Assembly (NCBI GenBank): GCA_936432065.2
Contig: OW386292.2
Span: 123,811,639-123,875,638, forward strand
Source of the DNA: Rutpela maculata
Taxonomy: Eukaryota; Arthropoda; Insecta; Coleoptera; Cerambycidae
DNA length: 64,000 bases
Reading direction: 5' to 3'
Part shown: positions 51,338 through 63,043 of the stretch, in pieces
Numbering within the stretch: the first letter of the stretch is position 1
How the letters are laid out: each line of letters starts with the position of its first letter
Translations under genes and position numbers: made by a program
The notes under the pieces: model-generated
What the model was told of the DNA's origin: nothing
The model's database searches: none
The model's input: only the letters and a program-made list of their open reading frames with translations

Positions 51338-52660
51338 CTTTATTCACCATTTTTGTATAGATACAGTATATGTATATATGGTAAGTCAGTAAAAAATATA
51401 AACTATGAATATATATCTAAATTACAACAACAGTAATAATGTGTAAAAAAACAACTTAATCTACTAGACCAACAGTGACAAATTAAAAATAAGACAAAAT
51501 AGAAAGAGACAATGAATTATATCCCTGTAGTTTTATGTAAAAATTCATTAACGCTGTAGTAGCCATTGTCAAGTAGTAAGTCCTTAACCTTTTTTTTTTG
51601 TATCTCAAGAGATTTAAACTTTTAACATTTTCAGGAAGGCTATTGTGTAGCATTATTGCGTTATAATAAAGAGATTCTTTGAAAGTAGAGGTTCTGTGAA
51701 AGGGAATAGTTAGTAAATTTCCATGTCTCGTGTTATAGTCATGGTTTTCAGCTTGTATATGAAACTTATGTAGATTGGATTTTAGATGTATTAAACACTT
51801 GTATATGTATATACACGGAACTGTCAATATTCTCTTGGAGATAAAGGTATCTCTACAACTTTCTCTATACTTTAATTTGAAAATAAGTCTAATCAGCCGT
51901 TTTTGAAGTATAAAAACTCTTGATCCTTCACTAGATTTTCCCCAAATAGAAATATTTAGAGCTATATAAGAATAGGCTAGAGCATAATAGACATTTAGTA
52001 AGCCTTCCTCATTTAATATGTTTATCACTTGGTAGATTGCATAATATGCTTTGTTTAATTTATTGCACACGTAGTCGATATGTGGAACCCACGACAATGT
52101 ACTGTCAATGAATGTACCCAGAAATTTTGAGCTTTCGCTTAAGGGGATATCTTTGAGCACAATATTTCTCCTCATTTTAAAATCCATAAATACCGTCTTG
52201 TTCCCATTTAACATCAATTTGTTACGATCACACCAACTACGCATTTCGTCCAGCGTTGTATTTATATGTGAGCTGAGCTCCTCAATACTCGAGGCAGAAA
52301 TACAGATGGTGGTGTCATCAGCATACATAATTGTAAGTCCTTTGGTAATATGACTCGGTAAATCATTAATGTAGATGGAGAACAACAGCGGTCCAAGAAT
52401 AGATCCTTGAGGAACTCCCAATGTAACCGCTTGTGTAATAGAATATGATTCATTGACTTTAACTGTTAGTGTTCGATTATCCATAAATGATTTAATGAGT
52501 TCAAGAGTAATGCCTCTTATACCAATATTTTCTAACTTGCTGAACAACACCTGCTTATTTACTGAGTCGAATGCTTTAGATAGATCAAAGAGGATTGCTA
52601 TAGACTTCTCTGTAAATATACTCAAATAAATTAATTGAGGCAGTTTCGTTTACAAATAAA
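51300..52660 (-). mobile_element. 5'-truncated LINE with (ATT)n tail
   Basis: On the - strand the element starts within the reverse transcriptase (NETASINLFEYI near 52650) and ends with GGTGAATAAAGATT and ATT repeats at about 51307-51340 of the + strand. It has a long intact reading frame (52625-51483), so it is a relatively young truncated insertion. Confidence 0.85.
51483..52625 (-). pseudogene. LINE reverse transcriptase, 5'-truncated, 380 aa open
   Basis: Motifs in order: ILFDLSKAFDSVNKQVL, LGVPQGSILGPLLFSIYIND, IMYADDTTI (active site), WCDRNKLMLNGNKTVFM, KFLGTFIDSTLSWVPHID, WGKSSEGSRVFILQKR and ENHDYNTRHGN. The endonuclease and ORF1 are missing through 5' truncation, typical of target-primed reverse transcription that stopped early. 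Similarity in motif wording to 18643-20136 indicates the same group. Confidence 0.85.
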
Positions 52661-53537
52661 ACAGAAAAAATACAAATAAAACAGAACAGTATAATGTATC
52701 AACGGGACGAGTTGACGGCGTTAGCCCTAGCTGTTGGTGTAACTGTAACTGTTGGTTTGGTAGCCCTGGCGATTACTACTTGGTTGTTGTTGTTAAATAA
52801 TGTTATATATAATGTCAAACACTGAGGTTAGTTGGGGGGTAAAATCCAAATCGAAATTTTTGCGTCCTCGTAAATTTTACTTGAAAAAAAAAAGTAAATT
52901 AAGTTGTGGCGCCCCGCGGCGACCTCGTGCGAGGCACGTCGCGCCCCCCTCAAAGGCCGGCCCTGAACACAAGCAGGCCCCCCTCATCAAATCACGGGCC
53001 CGGTACTAAATTCACTGGCGGGCCCCCGCACCTAATAATTGATAAGCGGGAAAAAGTTTTTTTGTCAAAATTTCTGCGGGCCCCTCGGAAGTCAACGGGG
53101 AAATTTGAAGAAAAAAAAAATTGCCAAAATCTCTGGCGGGCCCCCGCACTTAATAATTGATGAGCAAGTTTTTCTAATAAAATTTTTCAATATTTTGCAC
53201 AGAACGGGCACTTTACCTAATGCGATTTTTATTTTTAAGCTGTTACCAGCACTCTCTATAAATTTTTTAAAGTCTAAGATACTAAAAATAGTTTTTGGGT
53301 GAAGCAAGAGCAGAATCAAAAAATTGTGTTTGTAATCCAAAAAAAAATTGTCATTTACACCTATAATACCGCTTTGCCCGTGGACACATTATATGTTTAT
53401 ATTTATCTGTGATTAGGTCTTGCAAAAGTAAAGATAATTAACTAGCAAGCTCTGATTAAATATTTCATTTTACTTGGTCTATTATAAAACGGTGAGAGAG
53501 GCGGTGAGAGAGGCGGTGAGAGCATAAAACATGGGGT
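52661..53537. other. Non-coding, GC-rich repeats with GCGGGCCCCCGCAC
   Basis: The motif GGCGGGCCCCCGCAC, followed by TTAATAATTGAT, occurs at 53017 and 53135, about 118 bp apart, as an imperfect tandem repeat. A GGCCGGCCCTG end at 52960 looks like a hAT MITE terminus. A small GAGAGAGGCGGT repeat lies at 53491-53520. I see no gene. Confidence 0.45.
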
Positions 53538-55315
53538 TTAGTCCGAATAAGTGTGGGAGTTTTGAAACTTTAGGAATTTGAAGATTTTGATGCCTTGAAT
53601 GAAATAAGAAAAAAGTCAGCAGCCGGGGCCGCCATATTGAAAAAAACAGTTTTTTTTTAAATATCTCGCTTTGGGTGCCTCATACGTCAAAAAATCTTGT
53701 TATGAATATAAAAGAGCATTAAATTTTCTACAAAAATGTCCTATACATTTTTTCGTTAAACTGAATAGCTTCGGTGCAGCAGCCGATCGAAGTCAAGCAT
53801 TCTTGACAAAATTATGATATTTTGCAATTTCTCGATTTAGTGCAACTTTTATGAAAGTATTTTTGTGATGAGAAAAAATTTTTTTCATACCTGAAAATCC
53901 TCAAATATAGTTGATTTTACTTGTCTACTACGCATAGCTCAATGTTCAATACTTGTTTTCACACCACCTTGAGGTAGAGTATATGGCGCTTTTTTTTTTA
54001 TGTGGTTGTCCCCTAATCCACGACTAGCCTGTTTCTTGAGGCAAGGTCCAGATTCGTTGTAGTCGTAAACAATACTTTCTTCGGAAATTGCTTTCGTTGT
54101 ACTGTCCACTGATTCTACGTATTGATTGTTCTCCATGCTTACGAGAAATGTTTCGACTGGAGAGTCGACTTCCTCGTCATGAAGCTCGTCGACTGTTGCT
54201 GGTGCATTGTCGCAGCTTTATCTGTTACAAAATTGCAATTACGGCACATTTGAACCCTGCTTTTCTACAACCACATGCTGCACTGCACCTTTCCTTACAG
54301 GAAAGAAATTTAAGTCGCTTTCCAGAAGCAGAATCTTTCAGCATTGTTACTGGTGTAAGCCCAGCCTTGCTCTGTTTCCAGCCCCATTCTTAATCATTTT
54401 TACAAACCCCCTGCCACTCCTGGAGTTGATAATATGTCCTGAATGAATGCTGTCGTGCAAAGCTGGGCTGATACCAGTAACAATGCTGAAAGATTCTGCT
54501 TCTGAAAGGCTACTTAAATTTCTTTTCTGTAAATGGAACAAAAGGTGCAGTACAGCATGTGGTTGTAGAAAGGCAGGGTTAAAATGTTCTGTAATTTGCA
54601 AATTTTGTAACGGACAAAGCTGCAACAATGCACCAGCAACAGTCGACGAGCTTCATAACGACGAGGAAGTCGTCTCTCCAGTCGAAACATTTCTTGCAAG
54701 CATGGAGAACAATCAATACGTAGAATCAGTGGACAGCGCAACGGAAGCAATTTCTGAAGAAAGTATTGTTGAAGACTACAACGAACCTGGACCTTCGACA
54801 TCAAGCACCTAAAACGCCTTAAGAAGCAGGCTAGTCGTGGATTAGGCCTATACGGGACAACCACATAAAAAAGAAACGAGCCATATACTCTACCTCAAGA
54901 TGGTGTGGAAACGAGTATTGAACATTGAGTTATGCGTAGCAGAGAAGTAAAATCAACTATAATTGAGGATTTTCAGGTATGAATACAAATTTTGTCTCAA
55001 CACAAAAATACTCCCTCATAAAAGTCGCACTAAATCGAGAAATTCCAAATATTATAATTTTGTCAAGAATGCTTGAATTCGATCGACTGCTGTACCGAAA
55101 CTATTCAGTTTAATGAAAAAACAATTTAATACATTTTTCTGCTGTATGAGGCACCCGAAGCGAGCTATTTCAAAGAAACTGTTTTTGTTCGCCATTTTTT
55201 CAATATGGCGACGCCGGCGGCTGAGGTCGCATTTTGCATTTTTTCTTATTTCATTCAAGGCATCGATATCTACAAATTCCCAAAGTTTCAAAAGTCCCGC
55301 ACTTATTCGGACTAA
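53538..55315. mobile_element. Palindromic element with cysteine-rich C-terminus in both arms (3)
   Basis: Both ends read TTAGTCCGAATAAGTG inward. Arms of about 850 bp (53538-54376 and 54455-55315) pair through many blocks, with a loop of only about 80 bp. Each arm carries the coding end of the same protein (right arm on +, left arm decayed on -). No clean target duplication was found. The structure is like the 26152 palindrome but the ends differ, so it is another family. Confidence 0.75.
54447..54812 (+). pseudogene. Cysteine-rich C-terminal protein fragment in the palindrome arm
   Basis: The frame reads LKDSASERLLKFLFCKWNKR, then CSTACGCRKAGLKCSVICKF, CNGQSCNNA and an acidic tail to 54812. 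The C-rich block (CxxxCGCRKxGLKC...C..C....C) is a domain I associate with C-termini of insect transposon proteins, but I cannot name the family. The left arm (about 53939-54340, - strand) holds the same region with stops and shifts. Confidence 0.5.
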
Positions 55316-55460
55316 GCAGTCTACCTATCGACTGTATGTAGAAAAAGTTAATTCCTATTTGAAATTGTAATAAATTTTATCAATAACGTAGTATTATTTA
55401 AGATATACAAAAGACCGGTTTTTAATACTTCTTTTACAAAATGTCTCTCACTTAAAAATA
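55316..55460. other. Short spacer
   Basis: Nothing recognised. Confidence 0.3.
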
Positions 55461-55886
55461 TACAGTGTGTCCCTGGATTGTGTTTGAGATAGGTGTAATA
55501 TACCAAAGAAAAATTAGAACGGCTTTCATTTTCTGCAGTCTCGGTCTGCTTGACATAAAATTGATTTTTTCCAAATTTCAGTTAAAATGGGATCTAACTC
55601 GCGGAGTTAATCTAAGAAGAAAATAACAGAAAATAAACCATTGCAGGTAAACTGGTCTTTCTGTTAATTTTACGGAAAAATTCTATTTGGATAAAATATT
55701 ATTTGGCATTGAGCCATATGCCAACTGCCATTGCATTTGAACTAAAAAAAAAAATACTTTTAAAGTAAATAGCTTTTTATTTTTTAACACAATCAACAAT
55801 TTCAATGAATTCAACTAAAAACCTATTCAAATATAGTACCCCACCTAAATTACTACATAATTCCACCCTTCTTCTAATTCTTTGTA

Positions 55887-57405
55887 CCCATATAACCAGG
55901 CGATACAGGCTTTTTTTTTTATACAGATTCGTCAAGATGCTATACATTTTAATCTGTACCTATGATATATTTAACGAACCTATACATTTTTAGGTACTCA
56001 AGCTATACAGATATAATCTTTATCGCGACTATATCTTACCTTTTACTGTTGTATTTACAGGTTTACCTTTATACATTAGATGTAATTCCTGTATCCTACA
56101 TTTAACCTATCTATACAATTTCTACACGCAATATCTATACAGCATCATGACAGATTACTGTACAGAACATCGATATAGATCCGGCGAAAGAATTATTTAC
56201 CAATTATAAGGTCTATCTTTACATATTAAAAGATTTTGTAATTCACGCATCTCTACATATTCTTTACAGCAACGTGCTCCGGACGATGCGTTGCCGGTAC
56301 CGGTAACATTTGATGCTTATGAAGAATTGTCGCTTGTGCAACACTGTTGTATATATGATATTCTACGTTAATCTCTCTGGACAACGCTGATATTATACCA
56401 TTAATGGATGTAGTAGCAGTAGCTGCACTGATGAATGTATGCTGGCGTCTGTTTTTCTCTATTATCACATCTTGATTGTTTTGCGATAGTGTTTTCTTTG
56501 ACGCTGTGGCATTTTTGAAGGTTATGTTATTTTTATTTATCAGATTTATGTCACACCAGTCAAGAATGAAAGAATATAGATGGGATGAGTCAAACTTGTT
56601 TGTATAGAACTTTAACCAATATGCAAAGAAAAATTAATTAAAGGTTAAAAACAATAACAATAACTACAGGTATTTTAAGGTTCTGCTTCACTAATAAATT
56701 TGGAAATTGCAAGGTCTTTTACGTAAGATAAAATGCACCTGTATACCTAATATTGTTTCTTAAAAACTATGCTACCATAAATATTCATCTAATAATATGT
56801 GTCTATCTCAATTTCCTATAATAAACTCAATTACTAGGTACCATCATTTAATAATATCCCGATATCCATTACTATAACTTTTATCATTAAATTTGCTGGA
56901 CACCTTTGTGGCGCAGTCAGTTAAGGCGCTAGGATAACGAGATACGTACATAGCAGACATGGGTTCGAGACCTAAACAAGGTAAGTAAAATTGTTTAATT
57001 ATCACTATAAATAATGAATTTACGGAATACTAATATTAATTGGAGCATGATAGCAAAGGGATTGAAACGCGGCGTGGTGGTTGGGTGATTAAAAAAGTGC
57101 TTATTTTATCTTTTTTTTTTAATTAAAAATAAAGATTTATTCTTTACCGGGCCTATGCAGTATTAGTACTCGTTATTTACAGAATCATAGAATAAACCTT
57201 TACATGAACTTTATTCCAACGAAACGCAAATGTGCCTTTATCGATAACCAAACTTTACTGAATCGGTATCCAGGTGTTAGCGTACTGTATTAGATCGGTA
57301 CGTATACCGTATCGTCGCTGTATCCATAGGGTAAAGATAACCTATATCGAAGTAAAGATACGACTATAGATTCTCTATATAAACGGTACAGCGTGGTTAT
57401 ACGGG
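55887..57405. mobile_element. 1.5 kb TIR element containing a tRNA-like sequence, copy B
   Basis: Starts CCCATATAACCAGGCGATAC (one change from copy A) and ends TGGTTATACGGG, with TA on both outer sides. It is colinear with copy A, with small indels, and lacks the mini-retroposon. It is non-coding apart from the tRNA-like segment. Confidence 0.75.
56904..56981 (+). repeat. tRNA-like segment, copy B
   Basis: An A box-like TGGCGCAGTCA at 56909 and a B box GGTTCGAGACC at 56962-56972 are conserved with copy A. Confidence 0.55.
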
Positions 57406-57731
57406 TAACTTCTAATTTCTTCAAGAGGTATTCTTATTGTTATTATTAATATTATTTTTTGTTCAAATGAAATGAAAGTTGGCATATATCTTTCAATGTC
57501 AAATATTTTATCCAAATAGAATTTTTCTGTAAAATTAACAGAAAGACCAGTTTACCTGCAATGGTTTATTTTCTTTTATTTTCTTCTTAGATTAACTCCG
57601 CGAGTTATATCCCATTTTAACTAAAATTTGGTAAAAATCCGTTTTACGTCAAGCAGACCGAGATTATAGAAAATGAAAGCCGTACTAATTTTTTTTTTTT
57701 TTTTTGGTATACAATCCAGGAACACACTGTA

Positions 57732-58192
57732 TAAACTGAAACAAACATGTTAAATGATAATGACAAAAATTAAATCGAAGGCTGTTAACTTTTTGGGAAA
57801 TTCATTTCATTTACATTTTCGTTTCAGTTTATATATTTTTAGGTGCGAGACATTTTGTATTAGAAGTATTTAAAACCAGCCTGTCTGATCCTTTTGGCAC
57901 AAAGGTTTCTCTCATCAAAATTTTTAAATATTTTTCCATTGGCAACAATGAATATGCCACAAATAATGAATTATAAACAAAATAAACACGATTGTAGCTA
58001 CTACCTTTTTTTTTATGTAAATTTATGCAACAAATAAGCACTGTTTTATTTAATTCTAAAAAAAGAAAAAAACATGGTTAATATTGGTTTAAAGCTAAAT
58101 TAAGAGAGAAATCAATGTATATATAAATTCGACAAAAATTTTAATTTATCTCACTTTATCTCTAACATGGGTACATACCACTATGTGTATTG
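57732..58192. other. Spacer, nothing recognised
   Basis: AT-rich non-coding sequence between two MITEs. Confidence 0.35.
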
Positions 58193-58200
58193 AGTTCCAT

Positions 58201-58354
58201 CAGTGGCGGCTCGTGATATTGTTTGCAGAGGAGACTTGATATTTTGAAAGACAATTAGAGAAGTAAAAGATTTTAATTTGGAAGATTGGAAGATATGGTG
58301 CTTCTTCCAAAGGGAGGCTCAGCCTCCCCTGCCTCCCCTGACGAGCCGCCACTG
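58201..58354. mobile_element. hAT-type MITE, 154 bp
   Basis: The TIR is CAGTGGCGGCTCGT and its complement. A perfect 8-bp duplication, AGTTCCAT, lies at 58193-58200 and 58355-58362. A run of AGGGGAGGC-like sequence lies near the right end. Confidence 0.9.
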
Positions 58355-58362
58355 AGTTCCAT

Positions 58363-59143
58363 AATAAGCAAAACTAGCCTTATCCTAATTTAAGAGTAGA
58401 ATATCGCAAATTGTGGTAGAACAAAACAATTCCTTTACTACTATGAATTGGAGGAAATGCTTTGTCTATCTATTCTGAAGTCATTCATCTATCCCGAATG
58501 ACGGTTACGTGATGCTTAAGGATATGCTAAGAAGTTGAGCAAGTACAAGGACCTCCCAATAAAATTTAGCAAAATTTGGAATGCAAAGACCACAGTTGTG
58601 CTAGTAATTGTGGGAGCCCACAGAGCTAAGAAGGGCCATGACCAAAGTCTACAACTGATCAACCGAAGTGCAGAATAGCACACTATTGTTCGGATCTGGA
58701 TTAAGAACTGTTGGTGGAAACGTCTTCTCTAAAGTGCTCAAAACCTGAAACGGGCTCCAACAGAGCTGCATTCCTTGGTGTACGAATATCAGGGATGGTT
58801 TATGAGTACCTAATTCTAAGAAAAAGTTTTACTTTCGATCGATTTAGAATGAACAAAATGCAAGTAATTTCAGGAATATGGAATATACTATATACTATCG
58901 TTCGTAAAAGCACAATTTTAGTACAATATAGCGCCTAATCATCAGTAATGAAAATGAAAATCACTTACATGAGAGTAAACGAACGAGAATAAAATTTCTA
59001 TTTGAACAGAACAAAAGAGCGTGGATCTTTGAATAATAAACTAAAAATGGCAATCACTCGCAGATTGTAAAGATTTCATGGGAATCACCAATTTATGTAA
59101 ACGTCCGCACACAGCACAAGTATGAGATGATGAGATGCCAAGC
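58363..59143. other. Spacer, no firm feature
   Basis: The segment at 58640-58940 has open stretches such as SKTVGGNVFSKVLKT in mixed frames, possibly an old gene or transposon scrap, but I cannot support a call. Confidence 0.3.
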
Positions 59144-59151
59144 CAAGCCAA

Positions 59152-60092
59152 TAGAGATGGGCGGTCCGGGCGGACCCGTTCCAAGTGAACGAATTCGGAG
59201 GTGGAACGGGTCCGACCGAATCTACGATGTCGATCGAACCGGGTTTTCGGTCCACGGGTTGATCTGCTACGATCTGAGTGCTTGGATAGATTTGAAGTTT
59301 GAGTTGACTGTCATCTCATGGCGTCATAAATAGTAAATACCGCACGTGCATACATAATACTTAGGAAGTACCTGCATCGTGATTTAAAGGTTTTATTTAC
59401 TGTTTATCCAAACTAATTCGTATTTATGAAAAAGTATTTTATTCAAGAGCGGATCTGGACCTTGAGCTTGGGGGGGTAACACTGAACCCAACATTTTTTT
59501 GAAGAGCGGGGAAGAGAAATCCGAAAAAAAAATTTTTCCGTCCCAAAATTTTTTTGAAGAGCGGGAGGGGGGAGAAATGAAAAAAAATTTTTTTTTTCGT
59601 CCCAAAATTTTCGCAAAAATCCAAAAAAAATTTTAAATGAAAATTTCTTGGGGGGGGGGGTAATTACCCTGTTAAAACTTTTTTCTTTCCGAAATTAACA
59701 AAAACCATATCATTTTAAAACAAAAGTTGATGATTTATAGAATCTTGGGGGGTAATTACCCCGTTACCCCCCCCCCATAAATCCGCGCCTGATTTTATTA
59801 CAATATGACCTATCAAGAAAATGAGGTGGTATAATACGATTCAATGATACCTAGTTGATAATAAAAATATCCGTTGACTTGATATTGATAATAGATAACT
59901 GCCGATAGGTACCTACTTCTTACCTTATATAAAAATAATAGGAAGAAGTGATTGGACAATTTCTAGTTTCCTGCCTAATTGTGTAAACATTTTGAAGTGG
60001 ATCCGATGGAACGAATCCAGCTGAACGGGTTCACAAACGGAACTGTTCCAAACGGACCGAATCCATTAAAGGAACGGGACCGCCCATGTCTA
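59152..60092. mobile_element. hAT-type non-autonomous element, 941 bp
   Basis: The left end is TAGAGATGGGCGGTCC, and the right end GGACCGCCCATGTCTA reads back as TAGACATGGGCGGTCC. A perfect 8-bp duplication, CAAGCCAA, flanks it (59144-59151 and 60093-60100). It shares the TAGAGATGG start with the 29213 element. Another MITE is nested inside. Confidence 0.88.
59444..59791. mobile_element. hAT-type MITE nested in the 59152 element
   Basis: The ends are CAAGAGCGGATC and GATCCGCGCCTG-like (ATCCGCGCCTG). A perfect 8-bp duplication, ATTTTATT, lies at 59436-59443 and 59792-59799. The interior has repeated AAATTTTT and long G/C homopolymer runs. Confidence 0.85.
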
Positions 60093-60100
60093 CAAGCCAA

Positions 60101-60811
60101 GTTTCCAAGTTTGTTCTTTAGAACTTACAACTTGGAACGGAATTTCATTACGTAGTCATTTTTCCTAAACCCAAGAAGAATAAACAAGAAAGAATGCTCA
60201 ATAAGGAGAACCAATCAAAGCATTGTGCGCAAAATGACGTCGAACTAGACAGACATATTTAAATGTACAATTAAAATATCTGACACTTTACGATGTCAAG
60301 TCGCCAAAATAAAACAAATTACAAAATTTTTTAGCAAAAGACTAGGTAAAATACGCAAGTAGATAAATCAAATAAAATTTCTTGCAGTGACGTCACAATG
60401 TACCTGCCGTGATGAGCTGTTTTCTTTCGTGCCGAACGAACTGATTGCAATCACTAAACAGCCAATCAAATCAAGGAATTTTTGAAATCCTCGATCTCTA
60501 TTGGTTGCTTACTGATCGTGTTCAGTTTGTTCAGCACGAAAGAAATTAGCTATGATTGAACACCCTATCCTGTTTATCCATCTTGTTCTTGACCTAGTTA
60601 CTTTTTAATTATATCTCTATATATTCGCAGTTAGTTTAAGTACAAAATATTCATGTAATTAATACTACTATATTATTTTTACTACAGAATTTACAAAAAC
60701 AAAATCTACCACTAATGAAATGAAAACCAAACAAACATGTGGCCTAAACTCAACTTAATATTGCTACTGGCAAATAGATAGCGCTGTACATATTTTTGTT
60801 TGCTGTTTTTA
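60101..60811. other. Spacer with a foldback MITE-like hairpin
   Basis: About 60415-60556 is an imperfect inverted repeat (TTTCTTTCGTGC facing GCACGAAAGAAA, with AACGAACTGA facing TCAGTTTGTT). No gene is seen in the rest. Confidence 0.5.
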
Positions 60812-60953
60812 TAGGTCGTGTGCGCGTGACGTCACAGAGCTGAGACCTTAGGAAAACAAACCGCTGTCATTGCTGTCAAATGGCAACTGACTGAACATAA
60901 GAATTGAAAGTTTTCATAATATTAGAGTTTTTATGGACATTATATCACACAAA

Positions 60954-61301
60954 ATGGCAAGTTTTTGTTGTATTATTAGTTGTGGCAGTGACGCAATCCG
61001 AGACAACATCAGTTTTTATAAAATATCGTCGATTTACAGCCAGAAGAGGTTAGGATTAAAAGATTCCAATAAATTGAAAGGAATTATTTTACTGGGATAT
61101 TCCAAGCATTTTATTAATGGTAAGTTGTTACTTTTTAATTTAAGAATTTTATTTTTAGTGTGGATTTATGTTATAGGAAAGACGGCCGTAATTCAAGACC
61201 ACGATGATCCATCCAGTTTGGTGTTCTCTGTTAATATGGGATACAACTTAAAACCCAAATGTGAAACTAAAAGTGCTTGTGATAATAATAACTGCTGTTA
61301 A
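60954..61301 (+). CDS. THAP-like zinc-finger protein fragment with an intron
   Basis: ATG 60954 begins MASFCCIISCGSDAIRDNIS, matching the CxxxxC start of THAP domains with FYKI following. A 57-bp GT-AG intron (61120-61176) keeps the frame open whether or not it is spliced. Joined, the protein reads SKHFINGKTAVIQDHDDP and then FSVNMGYNLK, the familiar end of a THAP-type domain (C/S-x-H-F..GK....D..DP....S.N.GY). It stops at 61301 with CDNNNCC, so the catalytic part would have to lie in later exons. Coding-like pieces at 61440-61724 may be those, but they carry breaks. An N-terminal THAP exon of a P-like transposase is the best guess. Confidence 0.55.
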   Translation: MASFCCIISCGSDAIRDNISFYKISSIYSQKRLGLKDSNKLKGIILLGYSKHFINGKLLLFNLRILFLVWIYVIGKTAVIQDHDDPSSLVFSVNMGYNLKPKCETKSACDNNNCC

Positions 61302-62802
61302 AGGAAACAATGGTAAAAAAATAATACTTTATATTGATTTGTCAGCATTTGTAATAATCATTTCTTGTGTTTAAGTTTTAGTTGAGCGAGGCTAGAGCTG
61401 ATGCAGGAGAACGAAGTGCAATAGCAGAAATTGTTTTAAATCAGGTACATCTCAAGAGGAAAATACGCAGGCTACATTAAGATATCTGATGAAGTGCATA
61501 AATCAAGAAAATTCAAAGTATTGCTGTCATTGATTGATCTGGAAACTAAACGTCCTTTTGAAGTATATTGTGTGGTGTTTAAAAACCCAGTGTTGGATGA
61601 AACTAAGATTATTTATTTATCATTTATTTTTTATTGCAATATAGATCTTTCTTTTACATCTCCTGTAAGTTTTTTGTTGATTCTCCTTATGAGTACTAAT
61701 GGAATGTTGGATAATAAAGTTTGATATTTAGTAAGTATATTTTGTTTTACTTTCAGTTAGATGCAAAAATGCATGTATATATAAGTTCTACATAATCGAC
61801 TATTTCAATTTACTGCTAACAATAATACGAGTGACAAATAAAGCAATAAAAAGTGAATATACATATTTAATAAAATACAAGGGATATTTAACTATTGGCC
61901 TACCTACATGAAACAATAAAATACATGTTAGACATATTATATAACATTAGCAAGACACGATAAGAAAAAGTTCTTGCACAAATTACAATGGTTTGTATGG
62001 TTCGATCTATAGGTATATCATATCATAGGCAAGGCCTATAAAATTGTGTACACTTCTTAACATATTTCAAGTAGTTCATAGTACTTCAGCCCTTCATTGT
62101 TTAATCTATGTGGTATTTTTCATAAAATTCAAAACGAAGTTAACCTTTCGACCATAGCCACCGTTTACTGCTAAAAAATTGAGATGAAAAACTGGGTAGT
62201 GAACGAATTTTGTCTAGAGTAGTAACACAGTCACAATGAGTACTGTCGATGACTTTTGTTCAAGATGCACCACTAAGAGCTCATAACCTGAAAATGAATT
62301 TGTATGTTAGCAATTATTCATTAAGCAATATTTAATTAGGTAAGCATATATTGAAAAAAGGGTTGATCATCGACAACTAATTCTTACCCTTGCAAAAAGC
62401 TTTTATCCTGTAAATTTCTTGGAGAGTACTGCTTTCACCCAACCACAAATAGTTTCAAGATTTTTGAATGCCTTGATCTTATCCTTTTGTCTATGCATTT
62501 CTCACAAAAACCAAGTAATTCACAATATCCCTTTGTGAAATATTATGAAATACACTAATATTTGTACTGAAGTCATCATTTCTCAAAATATAAGCGATTT
62601 AATTCGATGACACCAACTTTTTCCATACATTTCCTCTACATTATGAGACGATTTCGTAAAATATAAACTTATCTCCATATTAACAAAAAATTTCCTAGAC
62701 ACAATAATTAAGGATAGTTGTGGATGTTAAATAATCCAAAATTAAGTTTTAAAATATCACAAAAACGGCAAAATATACTTTAAAACAACACGTTTAATCG
62801 GC
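61302..62802. other. Interior of the THAP element, mostly non-coding
   Basis: 61494-61724 is open and reads SRKFKVLLSLIDLETKRPFE, possibly a later exon of the same protein. From 61740 to 62800 I recognise nothing. Confidence 0.35.
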
Positions 62803-62891
62803 ATGTCACTTAATGACAGCTGTTTGTTTTCCTAAGGTCTCAGAATCTGTGACGTCAGCGCACGCGACCTATAGTATTTTGCATTCTTAGC

Positions 62892-63043
62892 TTTGTTTTG
62901 GTTTTGAGAAATAACAGTCCTCGGATGTCAGGAGCATGCGCAGTTAGTAAAACGTGTTCGGTTTTTGTAATTGCGCAAGCTGTTTTACTAACTGCGCATG
63001 TTCCTAACATCCGAGGACTGTTATTTCTCAAAACCAAAACAAA
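62892..63043. mobile_element. Foldback MITE, 152 bp
   Basis: Near-perfect inverted arms, TTTGTTTTGGTTTTGAGAAA through CAGTCCTCGGATGT and GCGCAGTTAGTAAAAC, face their complements around a loop of about 25 bp (62960-62985). No clear target duplication. Confidence 0.8.

Larger units (their letters stand above)
55461..57731. mobile_element. Mariner-type MITE with long TIRs, holding copy B
   Basis: The left arm starts TACAGTGTGTCCCTGGATTG, and the right arm ends with the complement of TACAGTGTGTTCCTGGATTG. Pairing extends about 300 bp. TA dinucleotides flank both ends (55459-55460 and 57732-57733), as expected for Tc1/mariner. No coding sequence. The 1.5 kb copy B element occupies the centre. Confidence 0.75.
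60812..62871 (+). mobile_element. TIR element encoding a THAP-like domain
   Basis: The left end is TAGGTCGTGTGCGCG followed by TGACGTCACAGA and GAGACCTTAGGAAAACAAAC. The right arm (62803-62871) is the reverse complement with few changes, giving TIRs of about 60 bp. TA flanks both sides if the element starts at TAGG. Inside are the THAP-like exons and further stop-interrupted coding-like text at 61494-61724. Confidence 0.65.

Noticed and set aside
50982..52970. A complete hAT MITE from CAGGGGCGGATTTAG to GGCCGGCCCTG with the LINE inside
   Set aside because: The two ends are not complementary beyond the outer few bases and no 8-bp duplication is present, so I could not support one element.
54088..54393. 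Open frames on both strands across the centre of the third palindrome
   Set aside because: They are mirror copies produced by the inverted arms; only the cysteine-rich frame has protein-like conservation.
62855..63037. Mirror-image ORFs on both strands (also 62898-63212) with nearly the same protein
   Set aside because: They arise from the palindromic MITE at 62892-63043, which reads similarly on both strands.
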